In this document: piece by piece, positions 17,482-27,259 of the stretch
Layout of the letters: each line of letters starts with the position of its first letter
Numbering within the stretch: the first letter of the stretch is position 1
Assembly: GCA_963714205.1 (NCBI GenBank)
Contig: CAVQNQ010000002.1
Location: forward strand, 1,984,001 to 2,048,000
DNA from: CAVQNQ01 sp963714205
GTDB taxonomy: Bacteria > Acidobacteriota > Terriglobia > Bryobacterales > Bryobacteraceae
DNA: 64,000 nt
Direction of reading: 5' to 3'
Program-made: the position numbers and the translations under genes
Notes under the pieces: model-generated
What the model was told of the DNA's origin: nothing
The model's input: the letters and a program-made list of their open reading frames with translations, nothing else
Databases searched by the model: none

Positions 17482-19056
17482 GTGGTAGACGAAGTTCTGA
17501 ATCAGCCTCCTCTTCTTTCCGGCTACAACCTGTTTTCAACCGACCGGCCGTTGCGCGAAGCCGTGGTCCGCGAAGGCGCGGAATGGGCCTGCGACCGGCT
17601 GGATGCCTTCGGTGCCACCCTGGGAAGCGCGGAAGCCATGGAGTGGGGCGCGCTCGCCAACGACTACCCGCCGGTCCTGCGCACGCACGACCGCTTTGGG
17701 CACCGGCGCGACGAGGTGGAATTTCATCCGGCCTGGCATCACCTGATGCGCCTCGCCGTCAAACAGGGCATACATAATCTGCCGTGGGCCACATGGCGGC
17801 CCGGGTCCCACGTGGCGCGCGCCGCGCTTGCACTGCTCGCCGCCGAGAACGAGGCCGGCCACATGTGTCCCATCTCCATGACTTATTCGGCCGTACCGGT
17901 ATTGCGGAAGAACGAGTCTATCGCTCGCGAATGGACGCCGCGCATCCGCTCCACCGAATACGATCCTTCATTCCAGCCGGCAGCCCTCAAACAGGGCGCG
18001 CTCATAGGCATGGCCATGACCGAGAAGCAGGGCGGAAGCGACGTGCGCGCCAACATCACGCGCGCCGAACCTCTGGGCGGCGGCGAATATGCGCTCGACG
18101 GGCACAAGTGGTTTTGCTCGGCGCCCATGTCCGATGCTTTCCTGGTGCTCGCGCAGGCGCCCGGCGGCCTCGCCTGTTTCTTCCTGCCGCGATGGAAACC
18201 GGATGGGACCATTAACGCATTCCACCTGCAACGCCTCAAGCCGAAACTGGGAAACCGCTCCAACGCTTCGAGTGAAGTCGAGTTTCACGGCGCGTGGGCC
18301 CAGATCGTCGGCGAAGAGGGGCGCGGCGTCGCAACCATCATGGAGATGGTGCAGCACACGCGTCTCGACTGCATACTCGCTTCGGCGGCCTTGATGCGGC
18401 GCGCTCTGGTGGAAGCTCTGCACCACGCCGCCTACCGGCACGCGTTCGGCCGCCCTTTGATCGAGCAGCCGCTGATGCGCAACGTCCTGGCCGACCTGGC
18501 CTTGGAGTCGGAAGCGGCCACGGTGCTGGCGATGCGCCTGGCCCGCGCTTTCGACGAGAACGACCGCGGATTCGCCCGACTGGCCGTCGCGGCGGGCAAG
18601 TACTGGGTCTCGAAGCGCACCTCAGCCCAAGTTTCGGAGGCGTTGGAGTGCCTCGGCGGCAACGGCTTCGTCGAAGAATGCGTGTTGCCGCGCCTCTATC
18701 GCGAGGCGCCGCTCAACTCGATCTGGGAAGGATCGGGTAATGTGATCGCGCTGGACGTCTTGCGAGCCATAACGCGGGAGCCGGAGAGCCTGGAGCGGGT
18801 GCTGGCGGAGGTCCGCCTGGCCCACGACGCGCGGGTCGAGAGCTTTATCGATGGGATCGGCGCCAACATCGCGGAGTCCCTGGCACGGAGGGTGGCCGAG
18901 CGGCTGGCCCTGGCATTGCAGGCATCTCTGCTCATCCGCTTCAGCCGGCCGGCGGTGGCGGACGCCTTCTGTGCCTCACGGCTGGCTGGAGTGTGGGGCC
19001 GCACGTTCGGCACGCTGCCCGCGACGGCCGACCTCGATGCCGTGCTCGCTTCTTGA
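17482..19056 (+). CDS. aidB: AidB-like acyl-CoA dehydrogenase
   Basis: 524 residues from a GTG at 17482, close to the 541 of E. coli AidB. Acyl-CoA dehydrogenase features are GMAMTEKQGGSDVRANITRA (FAD/substrate loop), YALDGHKWFCSAP, the C-terminal helical bundle with RHAFGRPLIEQPLMRNVLADL, and CLGGNGFVEE. The long N-terminal part (SGYNLFSTDRPLREAV) and the C-terminal extension after residue 430 mark the AidB subgroup, linked in E. coli to the alkylation response. It begins 16 bases after the second pump and may be on the same transcript, but its function is unrelated to efflux. Confidence 0.82.
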   Translation: MVDEVLNQPPLLSGYNLFSTDRPLREAVVREGAEWACDRLDAFGATLGSAEAMEWGALANDYPPVLRTHDRFGHRRDEVEFHPAWHHLMRLAVKQGIHNLPWATWRPGSHVARAALALLAAENEAGHMCPISMTYSAVPVLRKNESIAREWTPRIRSTEYDPSFQPAALKQGALIGMAMTEKQGGSDVRANITRAEPLGGGEYALDGHKWFCSAPMSDAFLVLAQAPGGLACFFLPRWKPDGTINAFHLQRLKPKLGNRSNASSEVEFHGAWAQIVGEEGRGVATIMEMVQHTRLDCILASAALMRRALVEALHHAAYRHAFGRPLIEQPLMRNVLADLALESEAATVLAMRLARAFDENDRGFARLAVAAGKYWVSKRTSAQVSEALECLGGNGFVEECVLPRLYREAPLNSIWEGSGNVIALDVLRAITREPESLERVLAEVRLAHDARVESFIDGIGANIAESLARRVAERLALALQASLLIRFSRPAVADAFCASRLAGVWGRTFGTLPATADLDAVLAS

Positions 19057-19388
19057 GCCGCGACGAGCTAGACGATCCGGCTGCCCTCGGGCCGCGTTTC
19101 GGATTTTAGTGTCCTAATAACCAGAATTGTTACAAAACGAACCAGTACATTCATGAGGCTGTACGTTTATAGACATATTTGGCTCGTTTATCTGCACCGC
19201 CTGTTGCGCGCGTGCTAGCCTAATTCCCGGAAAGTTATGTGCTGCTCCGCACGCGAAGCGACCGCGTGCGGGAGCGTGGAGGACCGGTTCGTGCTGCGCC
19301 GATGCCATGAACCGCGTAGAGCGGCCGTCGGCCGCGATCGCGTCGCGGCAACCGCCGCGTACTTGACAGATCGCAGGAGGTTAAATCG
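19057..19388 (+). other. 332-base intergenic region / long leader before the beta-barrel gene
   Basis: No gene was found here. The part at about 19110-19195 is clearly richer in A+T than its surroundings and is the likely promoter zone, though no consensus -35/-10 pair is present. From about 19240 the sequence becomes GC-rich again and contains a perfect stem-loop (listed separately) and the palindrome GCGGCCGTCGGCCGC. AGGAGG at 19376-19381 is a strong ribosome site for the ATG at 19389. The layout suggests a structured mRNA leader. Confidence 0.4.
19247..19271 (+). promoter_or_regulatory. Perfect 9-bp stem-loop in the leader of the beta-barrel gene
   Basis: Arms CCGCACGCG (19247-19255) and CGCGTGCGG (19263-19271) are fully complementary with a 7-base loop AAGCGAC. 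It lies 118 bases before the start codon and has no T-run after it, so a leader RNA structure or an operator is more likely than a terminator. Confidence 0.45.
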
Positions 19389-20150
19389 ATGACTATCGGA
19401 TCAGTTCGAGTCCGCCCGCAACCGCGGCTGAAACGGCCCGCGCGAGGCTCCCTCGGAGTGGCAATCCTCCTTTCCGCAATCATGCTCCTCCTTGCGACGC
19501 CGCTTTTCGGCCAGCAGGAATACGTAACGCGCTACGACGCCTATGTGGGTTATTCCTATCTCAACAGCTCAAATATCAGCCTCGTCGAACACGGCGTGCA
19601 GGCCCAGTTCGGCGTGCGGCCCTGGACTTGGCTGTCCATAGGCGCCGATTACACCCATGCCAGCGGCGATCTCACGCTCACCCCTAATCTGCTGCTGCCT
19701 TCGATTCAGCAGACGCTCGGCGCGCAGTTGGGCCAGCTGGCTGCCGCCGGGTACCTACCTGCGGGTTATTCCCTCGTGGTTCCAGCCAGTTCCACAACCC
19801 AGACCTTTACCCTCGGGCCGCAGCTTGCCTATCGCCACTTCACTCACCTGACCCTGTTCTTCCGGCCCACCGCGGGAGGAATTCACGAAGTCGCCACGCC
19901 GCACGCCGGCGATCCCATCTCCGCCGGAATTGTGGCCCAACTGGCGCCCACGGGCAAGAAGTCGGACACGACGATCTTTTACGGCTTCGGGGGCGGGTTC
20001 GACGTCCTCTTAACGAACCACTTCGCTATACGCACTCAAGCCGACCTGGTCCGCGATCACCTCTTCAACGACTTGCTCACGGATGCCCGCTGGACTGTCA
20101 GGTTCTCAATTGGTCCGGCCTTCAATTTCGGCAAGAACATCGTGAAATGA
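19389..20150 (+). CDS. Outer-membrane beta-barrel protein (OmpA-like fold)
   Basis: 253 residues. A long basic N-terminus (RVRPQPRLKRPARGS) leads to a signal helix (VAILLSAIMLLLATPLFGQ), cleaved near residue 43. The rest alternates short amphipathic strands such as YDAYVGYSYLNSS, WLSIGADYTHASGD, HLTLFFRPTAGG and TIFYGFGGGFDVLL, and ends in WTVRFSIGPAFNFGK. This is the pattern of an eight-stranded barrel. No OmpA peptidoglycan domain is present. The ribosome site AGGAGG fixes the start. The last 45 bases overlap the convergent gene on the other strand. Confidence 0.75.
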   Translation: MTIGSVRVRPQPRLKRPARGSLGVAILLSAIMLLLATPLFGQQEYVTRYDAYVGYSYLNSSNISLVEHGVQAQFGVRPWTWLSIGADYTHASGDLTLTPNLLLPSIQQTLGAQLGQLAAAGYLPAGYSLVVPASSTTQTFTLGPQLAYRHFTHLTLFFRPTAGGIHEVATPHAGDPISAGIVAQLAPTGKKSDTTIFYGFGGGFDVLLTNHFAIRTQADLVRDHLFNDLLTDARWTVRFSIGPAFNFGKNIVK

Positions 20151-20909
20151 CGCCGAGGCCGAGCAGCCGCTGGGGCGGAAAGCCGCCCCACACTCCGGCA
20201 GGCCGGCGGGCGGACCCGGAAACTCCAGCCCCGGTTTCAGCAGGGTCTCGCGGATCGCATCCAGCGAGTGCCGCAGCGATTTTTCCGGGCTGATCCCCAC
20301 CATGGAACCCAGCGCGCGGGCCAGCGATCCGAACTCGCCGCTCATGGTAATGGTTTCTCCCTCCACGTAGACGCCCTTGTCCACCTGTTCGAAACGCCAG
20401 TAGGAGTAGAGCTTGAGCAGGTAATTGTGCTGCTTGCCCACTTCGTGCACGCTGGTCGAGTAGGAACGGCACTTTTCCCGCTGGTCATCCACGCGTTCCC
20501 AGGTCACATCGCTTTCGATGTCGATCACCGCCGGCTCTTTCAAGCGCATGGTGTACCGGAAGCGGTTATCGCCGCTCCGGCAAAGGAGCTTGGAGGCCGA
20601 GATGGTCTCTGGGAAATACTGCGGCCGGTGATCGTAATCCTGCAGCATGCGGAGCGTGCGCTCGAGGGTTCCGCCCGGAATGAACACCGTCCCCACGAAA
20701 TCGTAGAGCTGGCCGCCCGCGATCTTGTGCGGGTTCGGCCCATTGGCCGGCACGAGCTCGGAGCGCCCATCCGACATCAGAAAAGTCTTGCGAGCTTCCA
20801 TGCGCGTCTCGGCGGACTGCACGTAGCACTCGAAAACGCCGGCGGTCTGGCCATCGACGACCGCCAGGCAGGGTCCCAGGATGACCAGTAAGCCAATTCC
20901 TGTCTTCAT
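20106..20909 (-). CDS. Exported START/SRPBCC-like protein of unknown function
   Basis: 267 residues. The signal peptide (MKTGIGLLVILGPCLAVVDG) is followed by an alpha/beta region with features of lipid-binding START-like folds: GGTLERTLRMLQDYDHRPQYFP, RFRYTMRLKEPAVIDIESDVTWE and WRFEQVDKGVYVEGETI. Similar acidobacterial proteins are annotated only as hypothetical. It lies 21 bases downstream of the SDR gene on the same strand, so it may be the last gene of the fad transcript, although its product is exported. The C-terminus overlaps the convergent barrel gene by 45 bases. Confidence 0.6.
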   Translation of the reverse strand: MKTGIGLLVILGPCLAVVDGQTAGVFECYVQSAETRMEARKTFLMSDGRSELVPANGPNPHKIAGGQLYDFVGTVFIPGGTLERTLRMLQDYDHRPQYFPETISASKLLCRSGDNRFRYTMRLKEPAVIDIESDVTWERVDDQREKCRSYSTSVHEVGKQHNYLLKLYSYWRFEQVDKGVYVEGETITMSGEFGSLARALGSMVGISPEKSLRHSLDAIRETLLKPGLEFPGPPAGLPECGAAFRPSGCSASASFHDVLAEIEGRTN

Positions 20910-20930
20910 TCGTCCGACTCCCGAACTAAG

Positions 20931-21770
20931 CTACCACTTGTCGATGTAAATCGGTTCGGCGGGCGGCTTCCCCTCGCACCAGTAGCCGTCGAAATCCGTC
21001 ATGCCGGCCAGCTCGGCGAGGGCCTCCTCGTCGATCCAGGGGCGCCCCGTGCACGTGCGCGGCTCTTGGCCGAGAATGGCGCAGGTGGCGTCGCACAGGA
21101 TCTCCGGCGTGCGCCACTGCGAGCGGTCCGCCATCTTCCAATTGATCGAAGCCTGGCTCTCGATGATCGTCCGGGGCCACAGCGTGTTGGCCCCAACGTT
21201 GTCGGAGCGGTGCTCGGCCGCCAGACCCGCGGCCAAACGCGCCATCCCCTGCTTCGAAATGCTGTAGGCCACGCGCCCCGGCGCCGGCTCGCACGAGAGG
21301 CGCGGGCACATGTTTATAATGTGCCCCCAGCGCTGCTGCACCATGTGCGGAAGCGCGTAATAAGAGGCGATATAGGCCGCGCGCACGTTCACCCCCATCA
21401 GCAGGTCAAAGCGTTTGGGCGGCGTCTCCAGGATCGGCCGCAGCCAGATGGCGCCGGCGTTATTGATCAGGATATCCAGGCGGCCGAACTCCGCCACGGT
21501 GCGCTCCACCAGGTTACGGATGGCGTCTTCGTCGCGCACGTCGGTGGGCACGGCGAGGGCGCGGCCGCCCTCGCTCCGGATGGCTTCGGCGGTCTCGTGC
21601 ACGCTGCCGGGCAGGCGCTCGGTCGAATGCTCGGTCTTGGCAGCAGCCACCACGCTGGCGCCCTCACGGGCCAGGCGCAGGGCCAGCGCTTTGCCTATGC
21701 CGCGGCTGGCCCCCGTGACCACGGCCACGCGGCCGTTGAGATCGGGATGAAGAGCGGGGTTGGAAGACAC
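20931..21770 (-). CDS. Short-chain dehydrogenase/reductase (HSDL2-like)
   Basis: 279 residues from a GTG. The Rossmann motif VTGASRGIGKALALRLAREGA is near the N-terminus, NNAG follows at about 100, and the catalytic YSISK is preceded by the usual Ser region (INMCPRLS). The C-terminal part (TDFDGYWCEGKPPAEPIYIDKW) resembles HSDL2-type SDRs, which are linked to fatty-acid metabolism. It begins 7 bases after the fadE stop and is probably the fifth gene of the tetR-fadNAE operon, acting on a hydroxyacyl or ketoacyl derivative. The substrate is not known. Confidence 0.85.
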   Translation of the reverse strand: MSSNPALHPDLNGRVAVVTGASRGIGKALALRLAREGASVVAAAKTEHSTERLPGSVHETAEAIRSEGGRALAVPTDVRDEDAIRNLVERTVAEFGRLDILINNAGAIWLRPILETPPKRFDLLMGVNVRAAYIASYYALPHMVQQRWGHIINMCPRLSCEPAPGRVAYSISKQGMARLAAGLAAEHRSDNVGANTLWPRTIIESQASINWKMADRSQWRTPEILCDATCAILGQEPRTCTGRPWIDEEALAELAGMTDFDGYWCEGKPPAEPIYIDKW

Positions 21771-21777
21771 GCGCCCT

Positions 21778-23586
21778 CTATAGCGAATAGCGTCCCGCCG
21801 CCACCACGTGCCGGGCGATCTGGCGCCCCGAGGCGATGGTATCGGCCGGATCGTGCTTGGCCAGCCGCCGCAGGATGGCGAGCTGCGTTCGCAGCATGTC
21901 GCCTTCGGCCACCGCGGCGATCACCTTGCGCGCGGCCAGCTCGACCGTCTGGAAGGCCTTTGCCGCATAATACCGGGTCATGGCGATGGCCTGACGCGCG
22001 GCCGTCTCGCCTTTGGCCGCCGCCAGCTTTTCGGCGCGCAGAATGGCGGATTCCAAGCGCGTAGACTTCCATGATGCAATCGGCCAGCGCGCCCATGATC
22101 TCCTGCTGGTCGGCCAGGGCCTGCATGTACTTCTGCGAGGCCGCGCCCGGCGGCGAACAGGGCCAGCTTTCTTGGCGCCGGCGAGCAGCTGGCGCTCCTC
22201 GGCCAGCGGCCCCTCAAGCTCCTCGGCAGCCACCGGGCCGGACATCACCTCGTCCATGAGCTTCTTGATGGCGGCCAGCAGCGGCAACTGTCCCGCCATG
22301 GCGCGCTTCATCAGCCATCCGGTGATGATCAGCCGGTTGATCTCGTTGGTGCCCTCGAAGATCCGGTTGATGCGCGAATCGCGATACGCGCGCTCGGCCG
22401 GATACTCCTCCACGTAGCCGTAGCCCGCGTAAGATCTGCACGGCGTGGTCCACCACCATATCCAGCATCTCCGACCCCCACACCTTGAGGATGGAGCACT
22501 CCACGGCGTACTCCTCGATGCGCTTCTGGATCTCGCGCGACGCCCCTTCGGCGCTCCGCGTCCACGTCGGCCAGCGCCGCATCGATCATCCCGATGGTCC
22601 GGTAGGCCAGCGACTTCGCCGGCATAGATGCCGGTGGCGCATTCGGCCAGCTTCTCCTGGATCAGGCCGAACTCCGAAATGGATTTGCCGAACGCCTTGC
22701 GCTCCTTGGCGTACTGGATGGCGTTCCTGCAAGCTGTTGCGCGCGCCGCCCACGCACGCGGCGCCCAGCTTGAAGCGGCCGATGTTCAGAATGTTGAACG
22801 CGATGTGGTGGCCTTTGCCGGCTTCGCCCAGCAGGTTCTCAACGGGCATCCGGCAATCGGCCAGGATCAGCGGGCAGGTGGAAGATCCGCGAATGCCGAG
22901 CTTGTGCTCCTCGGCGCCCACCGAAAAGCCCGGCGTGCCGCGCTCGATCAGAAAGGCCGAGAACTTCTCGCCATCGATCTTGGCGAATACGGTGAACATA
23001 TCGGCGATGCCGGCGTTGGTGATCCACATCTTCTCGCCGTTGAGCACGTAGTGCTTGCCGTCCGCCGAGAGCGTTGCGCGCGTGCGGCAATTGATGCGCG
23101 TCCGATCCGGAGGAGGATTCCGAAAGCGCATAGGCCGCGATCCACTCGCCGGTGGCCAGCTTGGGCAGATATTTCCGCTTCTGCTCCGCCGTCCCGTACC
23201 AGACCATCGGCAGCGTGCCGATGCCCACGTGCGCGCTGAAGGCCACCGAGAAACTGGCCAGCTTGGACATGGATTCGGCGATCAGCGCCGAGGTCACCTT
23301 GTCCAACTCGAGCCCGCCATAGGCCTCCGGAACGTCCACGCCCATCAGCCCCAGTTCGCCGGCCTTGCGCAGCAGGCCGCGCAGTCACCGTGAAGTTCTT
23401 GGCTTCGATTTCGGCGGCCGCGGGCATCACTTCGTTGTTGGTGAAATCCGAGGCCGTCTTGGCGATCTGCCGGTGTTCGCCGGAAAGATCCTCCGGCGTG
23501 AAAATCTCTTGCGGTTGCCGTTCTTCGGTCAGGAAGCTGCCCCCGCGCACGGGTTTCGCCGCCGATATTGGTGAAGTCGTTGCCAT
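21778..23586 (-). CDS. fadE: FadE/YusJ-type acyl-CoA dehydrogenase, reading frame broken by about nine +1 insertions
   Basis: When the frames are joined, a protein of about 599 residues appears, the length of B. subtilis FadE (YusJ). It catalyses the first step of beta-oxidation and passes electrons to ETF. The joined sequence has GVDVPEAYGGLELDKV, ALSESSSGSDA, KMWITNAGIADMFTVFAKI, HAVQIYAGYGYVEEYPAERAYRDSRI and IFEGTNEINR, all acyl-CoA dehydrogenase hallmarks. Extra bases are inferred near 22056, 22147, 22169, 22432, 22556, 22620, 22727, 23097 and 23383. Most lengthen a 1-3 base run by one. Nothing else is degraded, so sequence error is likelier than decay. It starts 15 bases after fadA. Confidence 0.85.
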
Positions 23587-23601
23587 CTTCGTCCCTCCCG
23601 A

Positions 23602-24785
23602 TCAGTTCCAGTTTTCGAAAATCCCCGCGGCGCCCATGCCGCCGCCCACACACATGGTCACCATCCCGTATTTCGCTTTGCGCCGCTTCAGCTCGGCCAG
23701 CAGGCTGGCGGTCAGCTTGGCGCCCGTGCATCCCAGCGGATGGCCCAGCGCGATGGCCCCGCCGTTCACGTTCACCCTGGATAAATCCAGACCCAGCCGC
23801 TCGATCACCGCCAGCGCCTGCGCGGCGAAGGCCTCGTTGAGCTCGATGACCTCGATCTGGTCCAGCGTAAGGCCCGCCAGTTTGAGCGCTTTGGGAATCG
23901 CGAAGACCGGTCCCAGCCCCATCTCCTCCGGCAGGCAGCCGGCATAGGCATAAGCCACGAAGCGCGCCAGCGGCTGGATTCCCAAGCTCGCGCGCGCGTT
24001 CCTCGGACATCACCACCGCGGCCGCCGCGCCGTCCGAAGTCTGCGACGAGTTTCCCGCGGTCACGGTGCCGTGGGCATGGAACGCGGGTTTGAGCTTGGC
24101 CAGCGCTTCGAGCGAAGTATCCGCGCGCGGCCCCTCATCCGCCTTGAACTCGATCTCGGTCTTGCGCGGCTTCGATTTTGCGTCCGGCGCGGCGAACGTG
24201 ACTGGCACGGGCACGATCTCGCCCTCGAACTTGCCAGTTGGCCTGCGCGGCCAGGGCTTTCTGGTGGCTGGCCAGCGCGAAGCGGTCGGCGGCCTCGCGA
24301 GTGATCCCGTAATGTTTCGCTACGCGCTCGGCGGTCAGCCCCATCGAGAGGTACGAATCCGGGTAGTGCTCCATCAGCCAGGGATTGATCGAGATCTTAT
24401 TCCCGCCCATGGGCACGAAGGACATGGATTCGGCGCCGCCCGCCACGATCACGTCCGCCCCGCCGCCGCGTATCCGTTCGGCCGCCAGCGCGATGGCCTG
24501 CAAGCCGGAAGCGCAATAGCGGTTGACGGTCATGGCCGCAGCCTCGATGGGAACGCCGGCCCGCAGCGACGCGATGCGCGCCACGTTCATTCCCTGCTCC
24601 GCCTCCGGCATGGCACAGCCTATGATCACGTCTTCCACTTCGCGGATGTCGAGGTTCGGCACGCGTTCGAGCGCGCCTTTGATAGCGGCTGCGCCCAGGT
24701 CGTCGGGCCGCGTAGCGCGCAGCATGCCCTTGGGTGCTTTTCCGACGGCGGTGCGCACCGCGCTGACAATTACTGCTTCTTTCAT
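23602..24785 (-). CDS. fadA: Acetyl-CoA acyltransferase (3-ketoacyl-CoA thiolase), two +1 frameshifts
   Basis: Joined length is about 393 residues. The acylated cysteine is C91 in NRYCASGLQAIALA. The C-terminal part has LNEAFAAQALAVIE, NVNGGAIALGHPLGCTGAK with the catalytic His, and CVGGGMGAAGIFE with the second Cys. It performs the thiolytic cleavage step of beta-oxidation. The frame is lost at extra bases near 24236 and 23984; both flanking parts are otherwise well conserved. The ATG at 24785 is 17 bases after the fadN stop, and fadE follows. The order fadN-fadA-fadE is that of the Bacillus fadNAE operon. Confidence 0.88.
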
Positions 24786-24802
24786 AGTTGGCTCCTCGGG
24801 GG

Positions 24803-27259
24803 CTAGTTCCTCAGCGGCTTTCCGGTCTTCAATGTAAAAGCGATCCGCTCCTGCGTCTTCTTCTCGCCGCATAGCGAGAGGAATCGCCTCCCGCTCCAGA
24901 TCCAGCAGATACTGCTCACTCACCAGCGTGCCCGGCGTGATCGCCCCGCCGCATAGCACGTGGGCTACGCGGTTGGCCACCTTGACGTCGTGGTCGCTGA
25001 TGAATTCGCCCTGGCGCATCATGTGAACGCCCAGCTTCAGGGTGGCCAGGATATTCTCGCCGGGCGCCGGGATATCGGTGCGCGGAACTGGCGGAGCGTA
25101 GCCCGATTCGGCGATCTCGCGCGCCAGGTCGCTTGGCGTCGATCAACAGCCGCTCGCGATTTATGCGTAATGCCATCGGCCGGTCCCAGCAGATCGAGGC
25201 GCCGTGCCTCCACGGCCGAGGTCGAGACTTTGGCCATCGCGACGGTCTCGAAATTGCGCCGCAGCGCCTCCATCAGCTCCACCGATTCGGTGCGGCCGCC
25301 TTCGCGCACTTCGGCCGCCGCCTGGAGAGCGCGCAGGGTCATCTCCTTGGTGCCGCCGCCGGCTGGCAGCAACCCCACACCGGTCTCCACCAAGCCCATG
25401 TACAACTCTGCGTGGGCCTGGCGCCGCTCGGCGTGCAGCGCGACTTCCGCACCGCCGCCGAAGCAGAAACCGAAGGGCGCCACCACCACCGGCCGCGGGC
25501 AGAACTTGATGGCGGAAGTCATCTTCTGGAAAGCGCGGATGGCAAAATCCACCTCGTCCCATTCGCCTTCCTGCGCGCTCAGCAGAAGCTGCATCAGGTT
25601 CGCGCCCACCGAGAAATTGCCGGCGTCGCCGGTGATGACGAAGGCCTCGAAATCGCGCACGGCGGCGCTCTCCGGCCGCAGCGTCTCAGTGACCATCCGG
25701 ACGATATCTTCCCCTATGGCGTCCTTCTTCGAGTGAAACTCCAGGCAGGCCACGTTCTGGCCCACATCCACCAGCGAGCATCCCGCGTTCGCTTTCACCA
25801 CGCCGTGCGACGCCTTGAAGTCGCGCACCCGCGCGACACCTTCCGGCACCGGTATGGGCCGGTAGCTTTTCGAGGCCAGGTCGAAGCACTCGCGGCCGTG
25901 GTTCGCGTACCAGGATGTGCCGCCCGCCGTCAGCATGCGCTCCACGTTGGCGCTGACCGGCTCACCGGCGGCGCGCATGCGCTCGACTGTTTCGGGCACG
26001 CCCGCGGCATCCCACAGCTCGAAGGGACCCATTTCCCAGTTGAAACCGGCGCGCATGGCGCGATCCACGCTGGAAGCGTCATCGGCGATTTCCGGCAGGC
26101 AATCCGCGGCGTAGTTCCACAGCGCGCGCAGCAGTTTCCAATGAAAGCGCGCGGCTTTGTCCTTGCGGGGGTCGCCGCTCAGCAGCAGGGCCAGCCGCTC
26201 CGGCAGCCGCTCGGCGTTCTTGGCCATCTCGAGCGTGGGCAGCTTGGGGCGCGCGGCCACGTGATATTCGAGCGTCTTCCAATCGAGGGCGTAGCGCACC
26301 TCTTTTCCCTCGGCGTCCTTCTCTTTGCGATAGAAGCCCTGCTTCGTCTTGTCCCCCAGCCAGCGCCGTTCCAGCATCGCGTGGACGAATGGCGGCAGCT
26401 CCAGCCGGCGCCCATCCGCGCCGGACCCCGCGCGCGCGAAGTTGGCCGCCACGTTGGCCAGAACGTCGAGGCCTACCAGGTCCGCCAGCCGGAAGGTGCC
26501 GGTGCGCGGCCAGCCGATGGCGGTCCCGGTCAGCAGGTCCACCTCTTCGATGGTGAGGTCTTCCTCCTGCATCAGCCGCACGGTCTCCACCATGATGAAG
26601 ACCCCGATGCGGTTGGCGATGAAGTTGGGCGTATCGCGCGCGAACACCACTTCCTTGCCCAGGCGGAGATCGGCGAATTGCGAGATGGCCGCCACCACGA
26701 CCGGATCGGTGTCCGGCGTCGAGATGATCTCGACCAGCCGCATATAGCGCGGTGGATTGAAGAAGTGCGTTCCCAGCCAGCGCCGGCGCAGGTCCGCGGG
26801 CAGCCCGGCGGCGATCAGGTTTACCGGCAGGCCGCTCGTGTTGGTGGTCAGGATGGCCGTGGGCTTGAGATGCGGCACGACCTTCTCGAGCAGCTTGCGC
26901 TTGATCTCGAGGTTCTCGCTGACTGCTTCGATGACCCAGTCGCAGCCCGCCAGCATCGCGAGATCGTCGTCAAAGTTGCCGGTCGAGATGCGCCCGGCCA
27001 GGGCGGGTTCATAGAAAGCCGCCGGCCGGCTCTTTTTGAGCGCTTCGAGCGCCCCCGCCGCGATGGCCCCGCGCGAGCCGTCCCGGGATGGGATGTCCAG
27101 CAGAACCACCGGGATTCCGGCGTTCGCCAGGTGCGCCGCAATGCGCGACCCCATGGTTCCGGCTCCCAGCACGGCCGCTTTCGAGATGAGAATCGAGGGC
27201 GTGCGCACAGCCCTAGACTGGCCGTCCGCCGCGGCTTTCCAATCGGAAATAGCGCTCAC
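24803..27259 (-). CDS. fadN: FadN-type 3-hydroxyacyl-CoA dehydrogenase/enoyl-CoA hydratase, three +1 frameshifts near the 3' end
   Basis: The first ~700 residues are in one frame from the ATG at 27259, and the joined product is about 817 residues (FadN/YusL is 789). An NAD-binding dehydrogenase domain comes first (AAVLGAGTMGSRIAAHLANAG, then GTHFFNPPRYMRLVEI). A crotonase-type hydratase region follows at about 510-650 (FSVGANLMQLL, GFCFGGGAEVALHAERRQAHAE). The frame breaks at extra bases near 25165, 25128 and 24880; joined, the C-terminus reads REIAESGYAPPVPR, QGEFISDHDVKVANRVAHVLCGG, EKKTQERIAF. It does the hydration and dehydrogenation steps. The start overlaps the tetR stop by four bases. 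Confidence 0.88.
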
